Notes: generated by a model from the letters alone, not told the origin. Positions 1 through 11,000 are shown, counted from the stretch's first letter. The stretch: 64,000 nucleotides of DNA from Noviherbaspirillum saxi (GCF_003591035.1 NZ_QYUO01000001.1:682001-746000), one strand, 5' to 3'. Numbers and translations are program-made.

Positions 1-153
1 TATCAGGTATGCCTGACGAAGCGAAATGCATTTGCCGGGCAGGGAAACCATGTGTGGTATGCGATCGCGCGGCTTGCCGACGCACCCTTGCCGGCACCGG
101 TAAAAAAGCTGCTGCTTGCCGTTTTTCGCGAGCCGGATCTGCTTTCGCGGTAG
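1..153 (+). CDS. C-terminal end of an unidentified protein (partial)
   Basis: An open frame runs in from the left edge and stops at TAG 151-153, giving 50 residues that end in ...REPDLLSR. Codon use is GC-rich at third positions like the neighbouring genes, and it ends 18 bp before the convergent GGDEF gene ends. This fits the tail of a real plus-strand gene. No diagnostic motif is present in the fragment, so I assign no function. An ATG-initiated frame starting at base 9 overlaps it in another register and looks like a shadow. Confidence 0.5.
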   Translation, partial: YQVCLTKRNAFAGQGNHVWYAIARLADAPLPAPVKKLLLAVFREPDLLSR

Positions 154-171
154 GTGACGGCACCCTACAGC

Positions 172-1299
172 TTATTCGGAACTTACCCATTCGACGCGAT
201 TGCGGCCCAGTTGCTTGGCCTGGTACAGAGCGGCATCCGCCCGCGCAATCAGATCGGTAATCTTTTCGCCATTACGGTACTGGGCCACGCCGATCGACAG
301 CGAGATGTGTTTCTGCGCGAGGATCTTTTGAAAGTCGAGGAAATGCGCATAGACGCGCAGCCTTTCGGCATGCATCACTGCGCCTTTCAGATCGGTGTCC
401 GGGAGAATTTGCAGGAATTCATCGCCGCCATAGCGGCCCAGCACGTCGGTGTCGCGGATACTGTCGCGCGCCGTTTTGGCGAACTCTTTCAGGATCGTGT
501 CGCCGGTGAGATGTCCATTGTTATCGTTGATTTCCTTGAAACGGTCGATATCGATAAGGCAGATCGTGAACGGTATCGATGAGGTATCGGCCTGAAGTTT
601 GACCTGCTCCAGCTCGGTTTGCAGCTGTCTCCTGTTGTACAGGCCGGTCAGTTCATCGCGCGCTGATTTTTCTTCGTAGTGTTCGAGTTGATAGCGCGTG
701 GCACGCAGCAATTGCCGCAGATTTTGTATCTGCTTGCCGACCAGGATCATGCCGGGCAGCGTCAGGGCCAGCACGCACCATTGCACCAGGTCAGCGCGAA
801 ACGCATCGACAAAACCTTCAGCCTGGCCGCGCAATACAATAATGGCAAGATAAGAACTAAGGCAGCCGAAAGACAAACCGATCAGCGAGCCCGTGGACAA
901 GCGGAAGATACCGAATGAAAAGGCGATCAGGATAAACGGCACCAGCGCAATCTGCGTGGCGCGTTCGAGATAAGCGACGATCAGCATGATCAGCAGCGAG
1001 GTCACAAGCTGCGGCAACATCAGGCTCGGTTCCTCGAAGCGCAGATTCAGACCCAGGCGGAACACGCTGTAGAACAGCACGACAAACCCGAGGACGACTG
1101 CGGCGACGCTGATGAAGGTCTGACCGCTGATGAAGCCCTGTCGGTAAAAAATATACAAGCTCAGCGCGTACAGCAGCGAGATCAGGCTGATCGGCGAGAT
1201 CTGTGGGATACGCACGGGTTGCGTATTCTTTCTGCGGTTGATGGACTCTGTCCGCATGGTGTCGCGTGCGTCATCCAATAGCATAGGGTTAGCGCTCAA
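172..1299 (-). CDS. Membrane-bound diguanylate cyclase (GGDEF domain)
   Basis: This 375-aa protein probably makes the second messenger cyclic di-GMP from two GTP at the inner membrane. Residues about 35-190 hold five or six hydrophobic segments and serve as an uncharacterised membrane sensor region. A short linker follows, then a GGDEF domain from about residue 210. The catalytic signature GGDEF is intact at 291-295. An RxxD inhibitory site lies at 282-285, exactly five residues before it, so product feedback inhibition is expected. No EAL or HD-GYP phosphodiesterase domain is present. An internal Met at residue 15 is an alternative start. The gene stands alone, convergent with the fragment at the left edge. 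The input signal is not evident. Confidence 0.9.
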   Translation of the reverse strand: MSANPMLLDDARDTMRTESINRRKNTQPVRIPQISPISLISLLYALSLYIFYRQGFISGQTFISVAAVVLGFVVLFYSVFRLGLNLRFEEPSLMLPQLVTSLLIMLIVAYLERATQIALVPFILIAFSFGIFRLSTGSLIGLSFGCLSSYLAIIVLRGQAEGFVDAFRADLVQWCVLALTLPGMILVGKQIQNLRQLLRATRYQLEHYEEKSARDELTGLYNRRQLQTELEQVKLQADTSSIPFTICLIDIDRFKEINDNNGHLTGDTILKEFAKTARDSIRDTDVLGRYGGDEFLQILPDTDLKGAVMHAERLRVYAHFLDFQKILAQKHISLSIGVAQYRNGEKITDLIARADAALYQAKQLGRNRVEWVSSE

Positions 1300-1559
1300 G
1301 ATGGTGCCAGGTGGTGCCGGGTAGGCGGATTAAACAGGGAGATGGTGCAAAGGCGAGCTGACCCTGCATTTATCCTATGAATGCAAGTTCACGATTTTGC
1401 GCAGTAACAAACCGGTGGTAGAAAACGGCGATTGGCCAGAAGTGATATCGGCGGCAAGCGCCGCCTTATCGGAAATGGCACACGCGCGGACAATGGCTTG
1501 TCATCGACAGGTCATTCAGTTCGCGATCGCATGCCGGTCCCACAAGAAGCCGAATAAGG

Positions 1560-2186
1560 TCAGAGAATTTTGTGCTGCTGCAGATATTGATGAACAATTG
1601 ACAAGCGTGTCTGCGCGTCGTCAAGTTCGAGCAGTTTTTGGCGGGCTTTCAATGGTATCGGGAGGATTTCGCACCAGCGATTGGCTACCCAGCTCGCGTT
1701 GTCGAGCCTGGCCGGCTGCGAGAACGGACTGATAAACTTGGCGCCTTCTTCCTCGCGCCCCTTGGCATCAATGTCGTCGATCACGATCTTGAGCATCTTT
1801 GCGCACTCCACATGGATATCGCTGACCGGCGATACCGGATCGGCAGCCATCATCTCGACGCGCGCCTCGAGTCGCTGATCGGAAAGCACGCGCGTTTCAA
1901 GGATGCGAAAGCGCTCGCCGCCTTCCGTACGCAACATCATCACGCCTAGGTTCTGCATGTCCCAGTCGGCGATGCTGGCCAGGCAACCTGTTCCCTCCGG
2001 CTCCGCTGCCATGCCTACTTCCTGGCCGGCCTTGATCAGGACCACGCCAAACGGCGTGTTGTGTTTCATGCAATCACGCACCATGTCGATGTAGCGCGTT
2101 TCAAACACCTTGAGCGGCAACACGCCGCCCGGGAACAGGACTGTCTTCAGCGGGAACAGCGGAAGCCAGGAATCGGTCAGCGGCAT
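1560..2186 (-). CDS. LON peptidase substrate-binding (LonN) domain protein
   Basis: This 208-aa protein consists essentially of the N-terminal substrate-binding domain of Lon protease. It opens with the family pattern LPLFPLKTVLFPGG followed by L.LKVFE.RY. There is no AAA+ ATPase module and no Ser-Lys protease module, so it cannot be a protease by itself. Such stand-alone LON-domain proteins are common in proteobacteria and their role is unproven; adaptor or chaperone functions have been suggested. It lies 18 bp downstream of rapZ on the same strand and may be transcribed with it. Confidence 0.9.
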   Translation of the reverse strand: MPLTDSWLPLFPLKTVLFPGGVLPLKVFETRYIDMVRDCMKHNTPFGVVLIKAGQEVGMAAEPEGTGCLASIADWDMQNLGVMMLRTEGGERFRILETRVLSDQRLEARVEMMAADPVSPVSDIHVECAKMLKIVIDDIDAKGREEEGAKFISPFSQPARLDNASWVANRWCEILPIPLKARQKLLELDDAQTRLSIVHQYLQQHKIL

Positions 2187-2204
2187 GGTAGCGATGAAAG
2201 GAAG

Positions 2205-3068
2205 TTAACTAAGTTCGCGATGGCGCAGCAGCACGCGCTCGGACGCGCGGAAATGCCGCGCAAGCTGTTCGACCATATAGACTGATCGATGCTGTCCGCC
2301 AGTGCAGCCGATGGCCACTGTCAGATAACTGCGATTGTCGTTCTTGAAAGCGGGTAGCCACTTCCCGACAAAATTGCGGATGTCGGCGAGCAGTTCCGCA
2401 ACGTGTGCCTGCGCATCGAGAAACGCGATCACCGGTTCATCGCGCCCGGTGTAGGGGCGCAAGGTCGTATCGTAAAAGGGATTGGGCAACACGCGCACAT
2501 CAAATACCAGGTCCGCATCCAGCGGCACGCCAAACTTGAAGGCAAATGATTCGAACAACAGCGTTAGCGGCGTGCGTTCGGTTTCCACCAGGTCCTTGAT
2601 CCAGGCGCGCAGTTTGTTGGCCGACAGTCCTGAAGTATCGATCACATGGCCGATCCCTTCGATTGCCGACATCATTTCGCGTTCACGCAGAATGCACTCG
2701 GTCAGTGTTGGCTGGCCGGCTCGTCCGAGTTCGGGTCGTACGCGATGCGAGAGGGGATGGCTGCGTCGCGTTTCGGAAAAGCGCGTAATCAGCGATTCGG
2801 TTTTTGCCGTAAGAAACAATACCTTGACATCGTGGCCTTCTTCCTTGAGCAGGCTGATATCGTCCGGCAGGCCGGCCAGGGAATCCGCACTGCGCGCGTC
2901 CATGGCAACGGCCAGCGTGTCGCCGTTTTCCTCGAGACGGATTTCAACGAGATGGCGCAGCAGCTTTGGCGGCAGATTATCAACGCAGAAATATCCGGCG
3001 TCTTCGAGTGCATTCAAGCCGACCGATTTTCCCGAGCCGGAAATGCCTGTAATAAGAATGATACGCAT
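2205..3068 (-). CDS. rapZ: RNase adapter protein RapZ (P-loop nucleotide-binding)
   Basis: This 287-aa protein belongs to the RapZ/YvcJ family. A Walker A motif, GISGSGKS, lies at residues 8-15. The C-terminal domain carries the conserved stretch around [11 protein letters not shown] near residue 253. In enterobacteria RapZ senses glucosamine-6-phosphate and guides RNase E to the sRNA GlmZ, which tunes GlmS. Whether GlmZ-type sRNAs exist in this lineage is not visible here. It sits downstream of hprK and ptsN on the same strand, with 48 bp to hprK. This is the usual betaproteobacterial PTS-related block. Confidence 0.95.
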   Translation of the reverse strand: MRIILITGISGSGKSVGLNALEDAGYFCVDNLPPKLLRHLVEIRLEENGDTLAVAMDARSADSLAGLPDDISLLKEEGHDVKVLFLTAKTESLITRFSETRRSHPLSHRVRPELGRAGQPTLTECILREREMMSAIEGIGHVIDTSGLSANKLRAWIKDLVETERTPLTLLFESFAFKFGVPLDADLVFDVRVLPNPFYDTTLRPYTGRDEPVIAFLDAQAHVAELLADIRNFVGKWLPAFKNDNRSYLTVAIGCTGGQHRSVYMVEQLARHFRASERVLLRHRELS

Positions 3069-3116
3069 AGACTTGAATCATACCGCAAGCCTCTGACGAT
3101 CGCAGTTGCGCGCGCG

Positions 3117-4055
3117 CTACTCGTTACCCATGGCCTTTTGCTGGCGCTCCATGAATTCTTTGAGTGTATCAATGCCACGCAATTGCAAGATGGTATTGCG
3201 GACGGCCGCTTCCAGCAGCACCGCGAGATTTCGGCCAGCCTCAACGGGGATAATGACTTTGCGTATGGGCAAGCCAAGCACTTCCTGGGTTTGAGAATGC
3301 AGCGGCAGGCGCTCGTAGTTTTCTTCCAGCGTGCTGCGACGCACCAAATGGACGATCAGCTTGAGACGCATTTTGCGGCGCACTGCGGTTTCACCAAAAA
3401 TGGTCTTGATATCGAGCAAGCCCAGCCCGCGTACTTCCAGCAGGTTCTGCAGCAAGGGCGGGCAACGCCCTTCAATCATATTGGGCGCAATGCGGGCGAA
3501 CTCTACTGCATCGTCAGCTACCAGGCCATGATTGCGTGAAATCAGTTCCAGTCCGAGTTCGCTCTTGCCGAGGCCCGATTCGCCGGTGATCAAAACGCCA
3601 ACACCAAGCACGTCCATGAACACACCATGCATGGTGATGCGCTGTGCCAATTCCTTCGACAGATAAACACGCAAATAGTCGATGACTTGCGCGGCTGGCA
3701 GCGGCGTCGAGAACAGGGGGATATTTTTTTCGTCGCAGATCGCGAGGATATAAGGCGGCGTTTCCAGGCCTTGGGCAATGATGAAGGCCGGAGGCTCGCC
3801 CACAACCAATTCCTCGGTCTGGTATTTGCGCGATGCGGGAGACAGCTTGCTGTAATACTGAATTTCCTGATGGCCGAATACCTGCAGGCGTCCAGGGTGG
3901 ATCAGGTTCAGGTGGCCTACCTGGTCGGCGGCCGAGGTGGCATCACCGGAGATGCGTCTTTCGCCACCGGGAAAGCCGGCAAACCACCCGAGCTGCAAAG
4001 CTTCCCGGGTGTCGTCGAACAATTGCTGGATTGTCAGGTGCGTGGAAGCAGGCAT
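3117..4055 (-). CDS. hprK: HPr kinase/phosphorylase
   Basis: This 312-aa bifunctional enzyme phosphorylates HPr on a serine and removes that phosphate. The N-terminal half is the MurF-like HprK domain. The C-terminal kinase domain has Walker A GESGLGKS at 158-165 and the acidic pair DD at 181-182. It also has the HprK signature around EVRGLGLLD and FGETAVRRK near residue 207. In betaproteobacteria HprK works with an incomplete PTS (EI-Ntr, HPr, EIIA) that regulates rather than imports sugar. Only 12 bp separate it from ptsN, so the two are probably cotranscribed. Confidence 0.96.
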   Translation of the reverse strand: MPASTHLTIQQLFDDTREALQLGWFAGFPGGERRISGDATSAADQVGHLNLIHPGRLQVFGHQEIQYYSKLSPASRKYQTEELVVGEPPAFIIAQGLETPPYILAICDEKNIPLFSTPLPAAQVIDYLRVYLSKELAQRITMHGVFMDVLGVGVLITGESGLGKSELGLELISRNHGLVADDAVEFARIAPNMIEGRCPPLLQNLLEVRGLGLLDIKTIFGETAVRRKMRLKLIVHLVRRSTLEENYERLPLHSQTQEVLGLPIRKVIIPVEAGRNLAVLLEAAVRNTILQLRGIDTLKEFMERQQKAMGNE

Positions 4056-4067
4056 TGAAGTCGGTGA

Positions 4068-4535
4068 TCAGGCATGCACGCTAGGTTGCCAGGCAAGAAT
4101 GCGGGCGTGTACCGATGCGGCATCCGGATCGGTAGCGAGCAACTGGCGAAACGCCTCGTCGGAAAACATCTCTGCCACTTCGGACAGAATTTCCAGATGC
4201 TGTTGCGTGACATGATCGGGAATCAGCAGAAATACCAAAAGGCTGACGGGTTGGCTATCCGGCGATTCGAAGGGAATAGGTTCCTTCAATCGGACAAAGG
4301 CGGCCAGTGGCGCTTTTAAACCCTTGATGCGTCCGTGCGGTACCGCAACGCCATGACCGAGTCCAGTCGACCCGAGACGTTCGCGCGCGAACAGGTTATC
4401 CGACACAACCGAGCGGGCGATTCCGCAGTTGTTTTCAAAAATTAATCCAGCCTGTTCGAATGCACGCTTCTTGCTGGAGACTTCCAGATCAAGAACAACA
4501 TTATTCGCCGACAGGATTTTGGCAAGGTTGGTCAT
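4068..4535 (-). CDS. ptsN: PTS IIA-like nitrogen regulatory protein PtsN (EIIA-Ntr)
   Basis: This 155-aa EIIA-Ntr protein belongs to the nitrogen phosphotransfer branch, which controls potassium transport, nitrogen and stress responses in proteobacteria. I use the start MTNLAKIL at 4535. A longer frame opening at 4562 adds nine residues with no family match. The phosphorylated histidine is His67 in the context VAVPHGRI. It heads the ptsN-hprK-rapZ block. Unusually, neither rpoN nor hpf, the normal upstream neighbours, precedes it; queF lies beyond a ~277-bp gap instead. Confidence 0.95.
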   Translation of the reverse strand: MTNLAKILSANNVVLDLEVSSKKRAFEQAGLIFENNCGIARSVVSDNLFARERLGSTGLGHGVAVPHGRIKGLKAPLAAFVRLKEPIPFESPDSQPVSLLVFLLIPDHVTQQHLEILSEVAEMFSDEAFRQLLATDPDAASVHARILAWQPSVHA

Positions 4536-4812
4536 GTTACGCGATCGTATGATGCAACGCACAAATTAAGCAATCGAGACGCATTATAGGCCTGTTTTCC
4601 GGATGCGCAACTAAAGCATAAGATGGAATAGGGAAACCTTATTGACGGGAAGCAGAGCGTAGATATGGTATATGTCAACGATTATTACGCTTCCCGCTTT
4701 GCACAGTCCATTTACTGCTTACTGCCCTTTGCTGTTGACGGCAAAAAGCAAAATAAGTTTCCCGCATGCATCGCATTCTAAGCGCCCCTGCTTACTGGAT
4801 GCTTACCTTGTC
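4536..4812. other. Intergenic region upstream of ptsN
   Basis: This gap of about 277 bp separates queF (both genes on the minus strand) from ptsN. On the minus strand a possible sigma70 promoter reads TTGCTT, then 18 bp, then TACGAT close to the ptsN start, but the match is weak. I see no rpoN or hpf coding sequence and no remnant of either. Confidence 0.3.
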
Positions 4813-5655
4813 TTATTGGCGTGCATTGCGTCGGTTCGACGGCCTTTGTCCCGTTGTGAAATTGCTTCGCCACGGGTTGATATCAAGTCCGCCGCGGCGC
4901 GTATAACGTGCATAGACAGCAAGTTTTTGTGGATGGCAATTGCGCAGAATATCCATGAAGATACGTTCTACGCATTGCTCATGAAATTCATTGTGTTCGC
5001 GAAAGCCGATCAGATAGCGTAACAAACCTTCCTGGTCGATTTGCGGACCGACATAGTGAATCTGGACGCTGCCCCAGTCGGGCTGCCCGGTGACCAGGCA
5101 ATTCGATTTGAGCAAGTGCGATACCAGGCTCTCTTCGACAACGGCTTCTTCAGTATTGGCCTTTAACAGCGAGGTGTCCGGCGTGTAGGCGTTCACTTCA
5201 ATATCAAGCCGGTCCAGCAGCAAACCTTCAAGTTCACCCATTTCCTGTTTTGAAAAATCATCCGGCAAGCTCAGACGCACCTGTACCGGCGCACCGAAGC
5301 CGTCGGACAAATCGGTACGCAGCATCTCGGTCAACGCTTCGGCACTGGCGACCCTGGTCTGGTTGAACGAATTCAGGTAAAGCTTCAGCGACTTCGATTC
5401 GATGATATTCGGCGAATCCGATGGCACCATGAAGCTCGCAATCGCTACCTGCGGCTTGCCGCGCAAGTTAAGCCAGGACAGTTCGTATGCATTCCAGATA
5501 TCCATGCCGAAAAACGGCAGCGTCCCGCTGATGCCGATTTCTTCGCGTTTCTGCTGGCGCGCAATCGGAAAGAGCAGGGAAGGTGCGTATTGGGTCTGGT
5601 ATGCCGTCGGCTTGCCAAGCGGGGAAGCTTCCGGAAGATTGGATGTACTCATCAT
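4813..5655 (-). CDS. queF: NADPH-dependent 7-cyano-7-deazaguanine reductase QueF
   Basis: This 280-aa enzyme reduces preQ0 to preQ1 in queuosine biosynthesis, a tRNA wobble-base modification. The length indicates the two-domain type found in proteobacteria. The QueF signature [13 protein letters not shown] is at about 86-98. The nucleophilic Cys186 lies in [12 protein letters not shown], with Asp193 just after it. A C-terminal EH..FHE segment contributes to substrate binding. Two ATG codons are adjacent (5655 and 5652); either could initiate. It lies downstream of ilvA on the same strand with a 69-bp gap, a pairing often seen in Burkholderiales. Confidence 0.97.
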   Translation of the reverse strand: MMSTSNLPEASPLGKPTAYQTQYAPSLLFPIARQQKREEIGISGTLPFFGMDIWNAYELSWLNLRGKPQVAIASFMVPSDSPNIIESKSLKLYLNSFNQTRVASAEALTEMLRTDLSDGFGAPVQVRLSLPDDFSKQEMGELEGLLLDRLDIEVNAYTPDTSLLKANTEEAVVEESLVSHLLKSNCLVTGQPDWGSVQIHYVGPQIDQEGLLRYLIGFREHNEFHEQCVERIFMDILRNCHPQKLAVYARYTRRGGLDINPWRSNFTTGQRPSNRRNARQ

Positions 5656-5724
5656 GAAATCGTGACAATGTTGGGGCGCAGGCGCATCAGTCTTTCGACA
5701 TGCCGATGCGCCGCCGGTTCGGCC

Positions 5725-7248
5725 TTACAGAAACAGCTTGTATACCGGATTCTGGGTTTCGTCCCAGTAGCGGTAGCCCAGGCTTGCAAGGAATTGACGG
5801 AACATCTTCATTTCCTTTTTCGGCACCTGAAGGCCGACCAGGATGCGGCCGACATCGCCGCCCTGATTGCGGTAATGGAACAGGCTGATATTCCAGTTCG
5901 GCGCCATGCTGTCGAGGAAGCGCATCAGCGCGCCCGGCCGCTCGGGGAATTCAAAGCGGTACAACAGTTCGTCATGTGCCAGCGCGCTCTTGCCGCCGAC
6001 CAGATGGCGCACGTGCAGCTTTGCCAGTTCGTCATGCGTCAGGTCCAGGGTCTTGAATCCGTGCTTTTCAAAGTTCTTCGTGATCTGGTTGGGCTCGTCG
6101 CGGCTGGAAATCGTCATGCCGACAAAGACATGCGCCTCCTTTTCATCGCTGATGCGATAGACGAATTCGGTTACATTGCGCGGCCCGACCAAGGAGCAAA
6201 AGCGCTTGAAGCTGCCGCGCTCCTCGGGAATGGTGACCGCAAATACCGCTTCGCGCGCTTCGCCGACTTCGGCACGTTCGGCCACGAAGCGCAGACGATC
6301 GAAATTCATGTTGGCGCCGCAGGCAACGGTGACCAGGGTTTCACCGCTGATCGGCTTCTTGGTTGCTCTGGAACGTTCGATGTATTCCTTGGCGCCTGCC
6401 ACCGCAAGCGCTCCCGACGGTTCAAGGATGCTGCGCGTATCCTGGAATACATCCTTGATCGCCGCGCACACCGCATCGGTGTCGACGAGGATGATCTCGT
6501 CCACGAGCTTTTTGGTAATGCGGAAAGTCTCTTCGCCGACCAGCCTGACCGCGGTGCCATCCGCAAACAAGCCGACGTCGGGCAGCGTCACGCGCCGCCC
6601 GGCCTTGATGCTGCGCGCCATCGCATCGGAATCGACAGTCTGTACGCCGATGATCTTGATTTCGGGGCGCACCGCCTTGATGTAGGATGCCACGCCGGAA
6701 ATCAGTCCGCCGCCGCCGATAGCGACGAAGATCGCATGGATCGGGCCGGTATGCTGGCGCAGGATTTCCATGGCGATGGTGCCCTGGCCGGCAATGACGT
6801 AGGGGTCATCGAATGGATGGACGAAAGTCAGCTTTTGCTTCTTTTCGAGCGTCAGCGCATGGTTGTAGGCATCGGTATAGGACTCGCCATGCAGCACCAC
6901 TTCGCCGCCGCGCGCGCGCACTGCTTCGATCTTGACCGGCGGGGTCGTCGTCGGCATCACGATCACGGCGCGGCATCCCAGCTTGGCGGCGGACAAGGCA
7001 ACGCCTTGCGCATGGTTGCCGGCCGATGCACAAATGACGCCGCGCTTCAGTTGTGCCGGCGTCAGGTGCGCCATCTTGTTGTAAGCGCCACGCAGCTTGA
7101 AGCTGAATACGCTTTGAATGTCTTCCCGCTTGAAGTAGATGCTGTTGTCCATGCGCGCCGACAGGGTGGGCGCGTACTCCAGTGGCGACTCGACGGCGAC
7201 GTCGTAGACGCGAGCGGTCAGGATTTTTTGTAGGTAGTCGGTAGTCAT
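5725..7248 (-). CDS. ilvA: Threonine ammonia-lyase, biosynthetic
   Basis: This 507-aa PLP enzyme deaminates threonine to 2-oxobutanoate, the first committed step of isoleucine synthesis. The PLP lysine is Lys51 in FSFKLRGA. A SAGNHAQG loop and a glycine-rich phosphate-binding GGGGLISG follow. The C-terminal third, from about residue 330, holds two ACT-like regulatory domains, which marks the isoleucine-inhibited biosynthetic form rather than the short catabolic TdcB form. It is divergent from the YqaA-like gene across 127 bp that contain a palindromic -10-like sequence. Confidence 0.96.
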   Translation of the reverse strand: MTTDYLQKILTARVYDVAVESPLEYAPTLSARMDNSIYFKREDIQSVFSFKLRGAYNKMAHLTPAQLKRGVICASAGNHAQGVALSAAKLGCRAVIVMPTTTPPVKIEAVRARGGEVVLHGESYTDAYNHALTLEKKQKLTFVHPFDDPYVIAGQGTIAMEILRQHTGPIHAIFVAIGGGGLISGVASYIKAVRPEIKIIGVQTVDSDAMARSIKAGRRVTLPDVGLFADGTAVRLVGEETFRITKKLVDEIILVDTDAVCAAIKDVFQDTRSILEPSGALAVAGAKEYIERSRATKKPISGETLVTVACGANMNFDRLRFVAERAEVGEAREAVFAVTIPEERGSFKRFCSLVGPRNVTEFVYRISDEKEAHVFVGMTISSRDEPNQITKNFEKHGFKTLDLTHDELAKLHVRHLVGGKSALAHDELLYRFEFPERPGALMRFLDSMAPNWNISLFHYRNQGGDVGRILVGLQVPKKEMKMFRQFLASLGYRYWDETQNPVYKLFL

Positions 7249-7293
7249 AGGCTTCGGTCTGCGGCACGCCCCCCAATGCGGCGTGTGAACCCG

Positions 7294-7305
7294 CCATTAT
7301 AATGG
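7294..7305. promoter_or_regulatory. Palindromic -10-like element between ilvA and the yqaA-like gene
   Basis: The 12-bp perfect palindrome CCATTATAATGG contains TATAAT on both strands (plus 7298-7303; minus 7296-7301). It lies 46 bp from the ilvA start and 70 bp from the divergent gene. It could be a shared, bidirectional -10. No convincing -35 was found for either direction, so this is tentative. Confidence 0.35.
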
Positions 7306-7375
7306 ACGCCCTTATACAACTCTTCATCTGCATGCATACCCGCTATGCGCCCGATGCGCGCCTGACGCCCAACCG

Positions 7376-7864
7376 ATGATCGAATCCACTGTTCGCTGGC
7401 TACTTAATGTTCTTGCCATTCCCGATGTCGGACTGAGCTCCGTCTTTATCATCAGCGTATTGTCCGCAACGCTGCTGCCGCTCGGTTCCGAACCGGCCGT
7501 GTTCGCTGTCGCCAAGGCCAATGCGGCGCTTTTCTGGCCGGTCATTCTGGTTGCGACGATCGGCAATACGCTCGGAGGGGTCATCGACTACCTGATCGGC
7601 TACGGCGCCAAGCAAACCTTCACCGACAAGGCGGAAGGACGCTGGTTCAGGTGGATGCAGCGCTTCGGACCCAAAACGCTGCTGCTATCCTGGCTGCCCG
7701 GCGTGGGCGATCCTTTGTGCGCGCTGGCCGGTTGGCTCAGGATGCCATTCTGGCAATCCGTACTGTTCATGTCCATCGGCAAATTCCTGCGCTATCTGAC
7801 AATGACATCCGCTTTGTTGTACATACCGGACGGATTCTGGCAAGAACTTGGCAATCTATTCTGA
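7376..7864 (+). CDS. YqaA-family inner membrane protein (DedA/VTT-related)
   Basis: This 162-aa integral membrane protein resembles YqaA, a small relative of the DedA (SNARE-associated/VTT) family. Hydrophobic segments lie at about 20-40, 50-75 and 110-155. Family-like elements are a GSEP stretch near residue 37 and G..IGN..GG..DY..G near residues 62-75. A conserved arginine/glycine-rich turn follows around the phrase LPGVGDPLC. Function in this subfamily is not established; DedA relatives act in lipid scrambling or membrane homeostasis. The start ATG at 7376 lies just after the ilvA divergent promoter region. Confidence 0.85.
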   Translation: MIESTVRWLLNVLAIPDVGLSSVFIISVLSATLLPLGSEPAVFAVAKANAALFWPVILVATIGNTLGGVIDYLIGYGAKQTFTDKAEGRWFRWMQRFGPKTLLLSWLPGVGDPLCALAGWLRMPFWQSVLFMSIGKFLRYLTMTSALLYIPDGFWQELGNLF

Positions 7865-8014
7865 ATTAGTTGCAATAACCCCATCTTTTTGCCGGATTGA
7901 CCAAATGTTTCGAGGCTTTTCAGCCGTTTAGGCGCACGCAGAGTAGGGCTGTTACCGACCGCTGCATTGCAATAAGCTAAAATGCTCCTTTAAGGGTCAG
8001 TCCGATACTTCCTG

Positions 8015-11000
8015 ATGAACGCCCCAGCACAAATCCAAGCTCTGCTTTCCGAAACGCCCGGTGCGGCCGCTCCCGCCCGCCTGCGCGAAATTCCCTATAA
8101 CTACACCTCGTTTTCCGATCGCGAAATCGTGATCCGCCTGCTCGGCGAAGAATCGTGGCGGATCCTCGATGAATTGCGCAGCGAGCGCCAGACCGGCCGG
8201 TCCGCGCGCATGTTGTACGAAGTCCTCGGAGACGTCTGGGTGGTACGGCGCAATCCCTACCTTCAGGATGACTTGCTCGACAATCCGAAGCGTCGCCAGG
8301 ATCTGATCGACGCGCTCAACCACCGCCTGACCGAAGTCGAAAAGAGGCGTCTGACCACCGACCTGGCCGATGCCGGCGACGCGCATGCACGTCATCGCAG
8401 CGCCAATGTCGAAGTCTTGCTGAGGGCAGCGCGCAAGGCGGTAACCGATTTCGGTGAAGAATTCCGCCAGATGTACGATTTGCGCAAGCGCGCGACCAAG
8501 GTACTCGGGCGCTATACCGCCAAGGACAATATCAAGTTCGATGGCTTGTCGCGCGTGTCGCACGTCACCGATGCGACCGACTGGCGCGTCGAATATCCTT
8601 TCGTCGTGCTGACGCCCGATACCGAAGATGAAATGGCCGGCTTGGTGAAGGCCTGTATTGAACTCGGCCTGACCATCATTCCGCGTGGCGGCGGCACTGG
8701 CTATACCGGCGGCGCGATCCCGCTGACGCCGATGTCGGCCGTGATCAACACCGAAAAGCTGGAAGACCTGGGGGCGGTTGAAATGACGATGCTGCCCGGC
8801 GTCGACAGGCCCTACGCAACAATCTATTCCGGCGCCGGCGTCGTCACCAAGCGCGTGTCCGACGCGGCGGAAAAAGCCGGCTTCGTCTTCGCTGTCGACC
8901 CCACTTCGGCGGAAGCATCCTGCATTGGCGGCAATGTCGCGATGAATGCCGGCGGCAAGAAAGCCGTGCTGTGGGGCACCGCGCTCGATAATCTCGCCAG
9001 CTGGCGCATGGTCGACCCGAACGGCGACTGGCTGGAAGTCACGCGCATCGACCACAATCTCGGCAAGATTCATGACGCTCCGGTCGCCCGCTTCAAGCTC
9101 GAATGGACCCATCCGGGCGAACGCGGCAAGACCAATGCCCCATTCAAGACCGAGTATCTGGAAATCGAAGGTCGCCGCTTCCGCAAGGAAGGCCTGGGCA
9201 AGGATGTCACCGACAAGTTCCTGGCCGGTCTGCCCGGCGTGCAAAAGGAAGGCTGCGACGGCCTGATTACGTCGGCGCGCTGGATCCTGCACAAGATGCC
9301 TAAGCATACGCGTACCGTCTGTCTCGAATTTTTCGGCCAGGCGCGCGATGCCATTCCATCGATCGTGGAAATCAAGGATTTCCTCGATGCGGAAACCAGA
9401 AAGGGCGGCGCGATTCTGGCCGGCCTTGAACATCTCGACGAGCGCTACCTGCGCGCGGTCGGCTATGCGACCAAGTCCAAGCGCGGCGTGCTGCCGAAGA
9501 TGGCGCTGTTCGGCGACATCGTCGGCGATGACGAGGAAGCGGTTGCCCGCGCGGCATCGGAAGTTGTCCGTATCGCAAATACCCGTGTCGGTGAAGGCTT
9601 CGTTGCGGTCAGCCCGGAAACGCGCAAGAAATTCTGGCTCGACCGTGCGCGTACCGCCGCGATCGCCAAGCATACCAATGCGTTCAAGATCAACGAAGAC
9701 GTCGTCATTCCGCTCAACCGCATGGGCGAGTATACCGACGGCATCGAGCATATCAATATCGAACTGTCGATCCACAACAAGCTGCAACTGCTTGCGGATC
9801 TGCGCGGCTTCTTTGCATCGAATCATCTGCCACTGGGCAAGAGCGAAGATGCGGACGCCAACGACATTCCCGCCTCCGAATTGCTGGGCGAACGTGTCGC
9901 CCAGGCACGCGAACTGATCGAAACCACCCGTGCGCGCTGGGCCTACCTGCTTGCCAATCTGGACAAGCCGCTGCGCCAGGCACATGACGAACTGGCGGCG
10001 CTGGGCGTCTCCATGACGTGGATCGATGAGCGGCTGCAACGCCAGCCCAAGGCGACGGTGTTTGATGTCGTGCAGGACCGCACCATCCGCGTGTCATGGA
10101 AGGCCGAAATCCGCGCGCAGCTGCGCCAGATCTTCAACGGCGGCGCATTCAAGCTTATCCTCGACGAGTGCACTGCGATCCACAAGCGCGTGCTGCGCGG
10201 ACGTGTCTTCGTCGCGCTGCACATGCACGCGGGCGATGGCAATGTGCATACCAATATCCCGGTCAATTCCGACCATTACGAAATGCTGCAGGATGCGCAT
10301 GCCGCGGTTGAACGCATCATGGTACTGGCGCGTTCGCTCAATGGCGTAATTTCGGGTGAACACGGGATCGGCATTACCAAGCTGGAATTCCTGACCGAAG
10401 AAGAGATCCAGGATTTCCGCGACTACAAGTTGCGCGTCGATCCGGAAGGACGCTTCAACAAGGGCAAGCTGCTCAATCTGCCGGACATGCATGCGGACTT
10501 GCGCAATGCCTACACGCCGTCATTCGGCCTGATGGGCCACGAATCGCTGATCATGCAGCAGAGCGATATCGGCGCGATCGCCAACAGCGTCAAGGATTGC
10601 CTGCGCTGCGGCAAGTGCAAACCGGTGTGCTCGACCCATGTGCCGCGCGCGAATCTGCTGTACTCGCCGCGCAACAAGATTCTTGCGACTTCCCTGCTGG
10701 TCGAGGCTTTCCTGTACGAAGAGCAGACCCGGCGCGGCGTATCGATCAAGCATTGGGAAGAGTTCGAGGATGTCGCCGATCACTGCACGGTCTGCCACAA
10801 GTGCGAAAAGCCATGCCCGGTCGATATCGATTTCGGCGATGTCTCGATGAACATGCGCAACCTGCTGCGCAAGATGGACAAGAAGTCGTTCAATCCCGGC
10901 ACGGCTGCCGCGATGTTCTTCCTGAATGCCACCGATCCGGCCACCATTAACGCGACACGCGCGGCGATGACCGGTCTCGGTTACAAGGCGCAACGCATGG

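Noticed and set aside
1440..1470. GGCGGC-AAGC-GCCGCC hairpin after the LON-domain gene
   Set aside because: Short stem with no T-run on either strand; not called as a terminator.
1397..1732. 111-aa plus-strand frame overlapping the LON-domain gene
   Set aside because: It overlaps the LON-domain gene antisense for half its length and has no motif.
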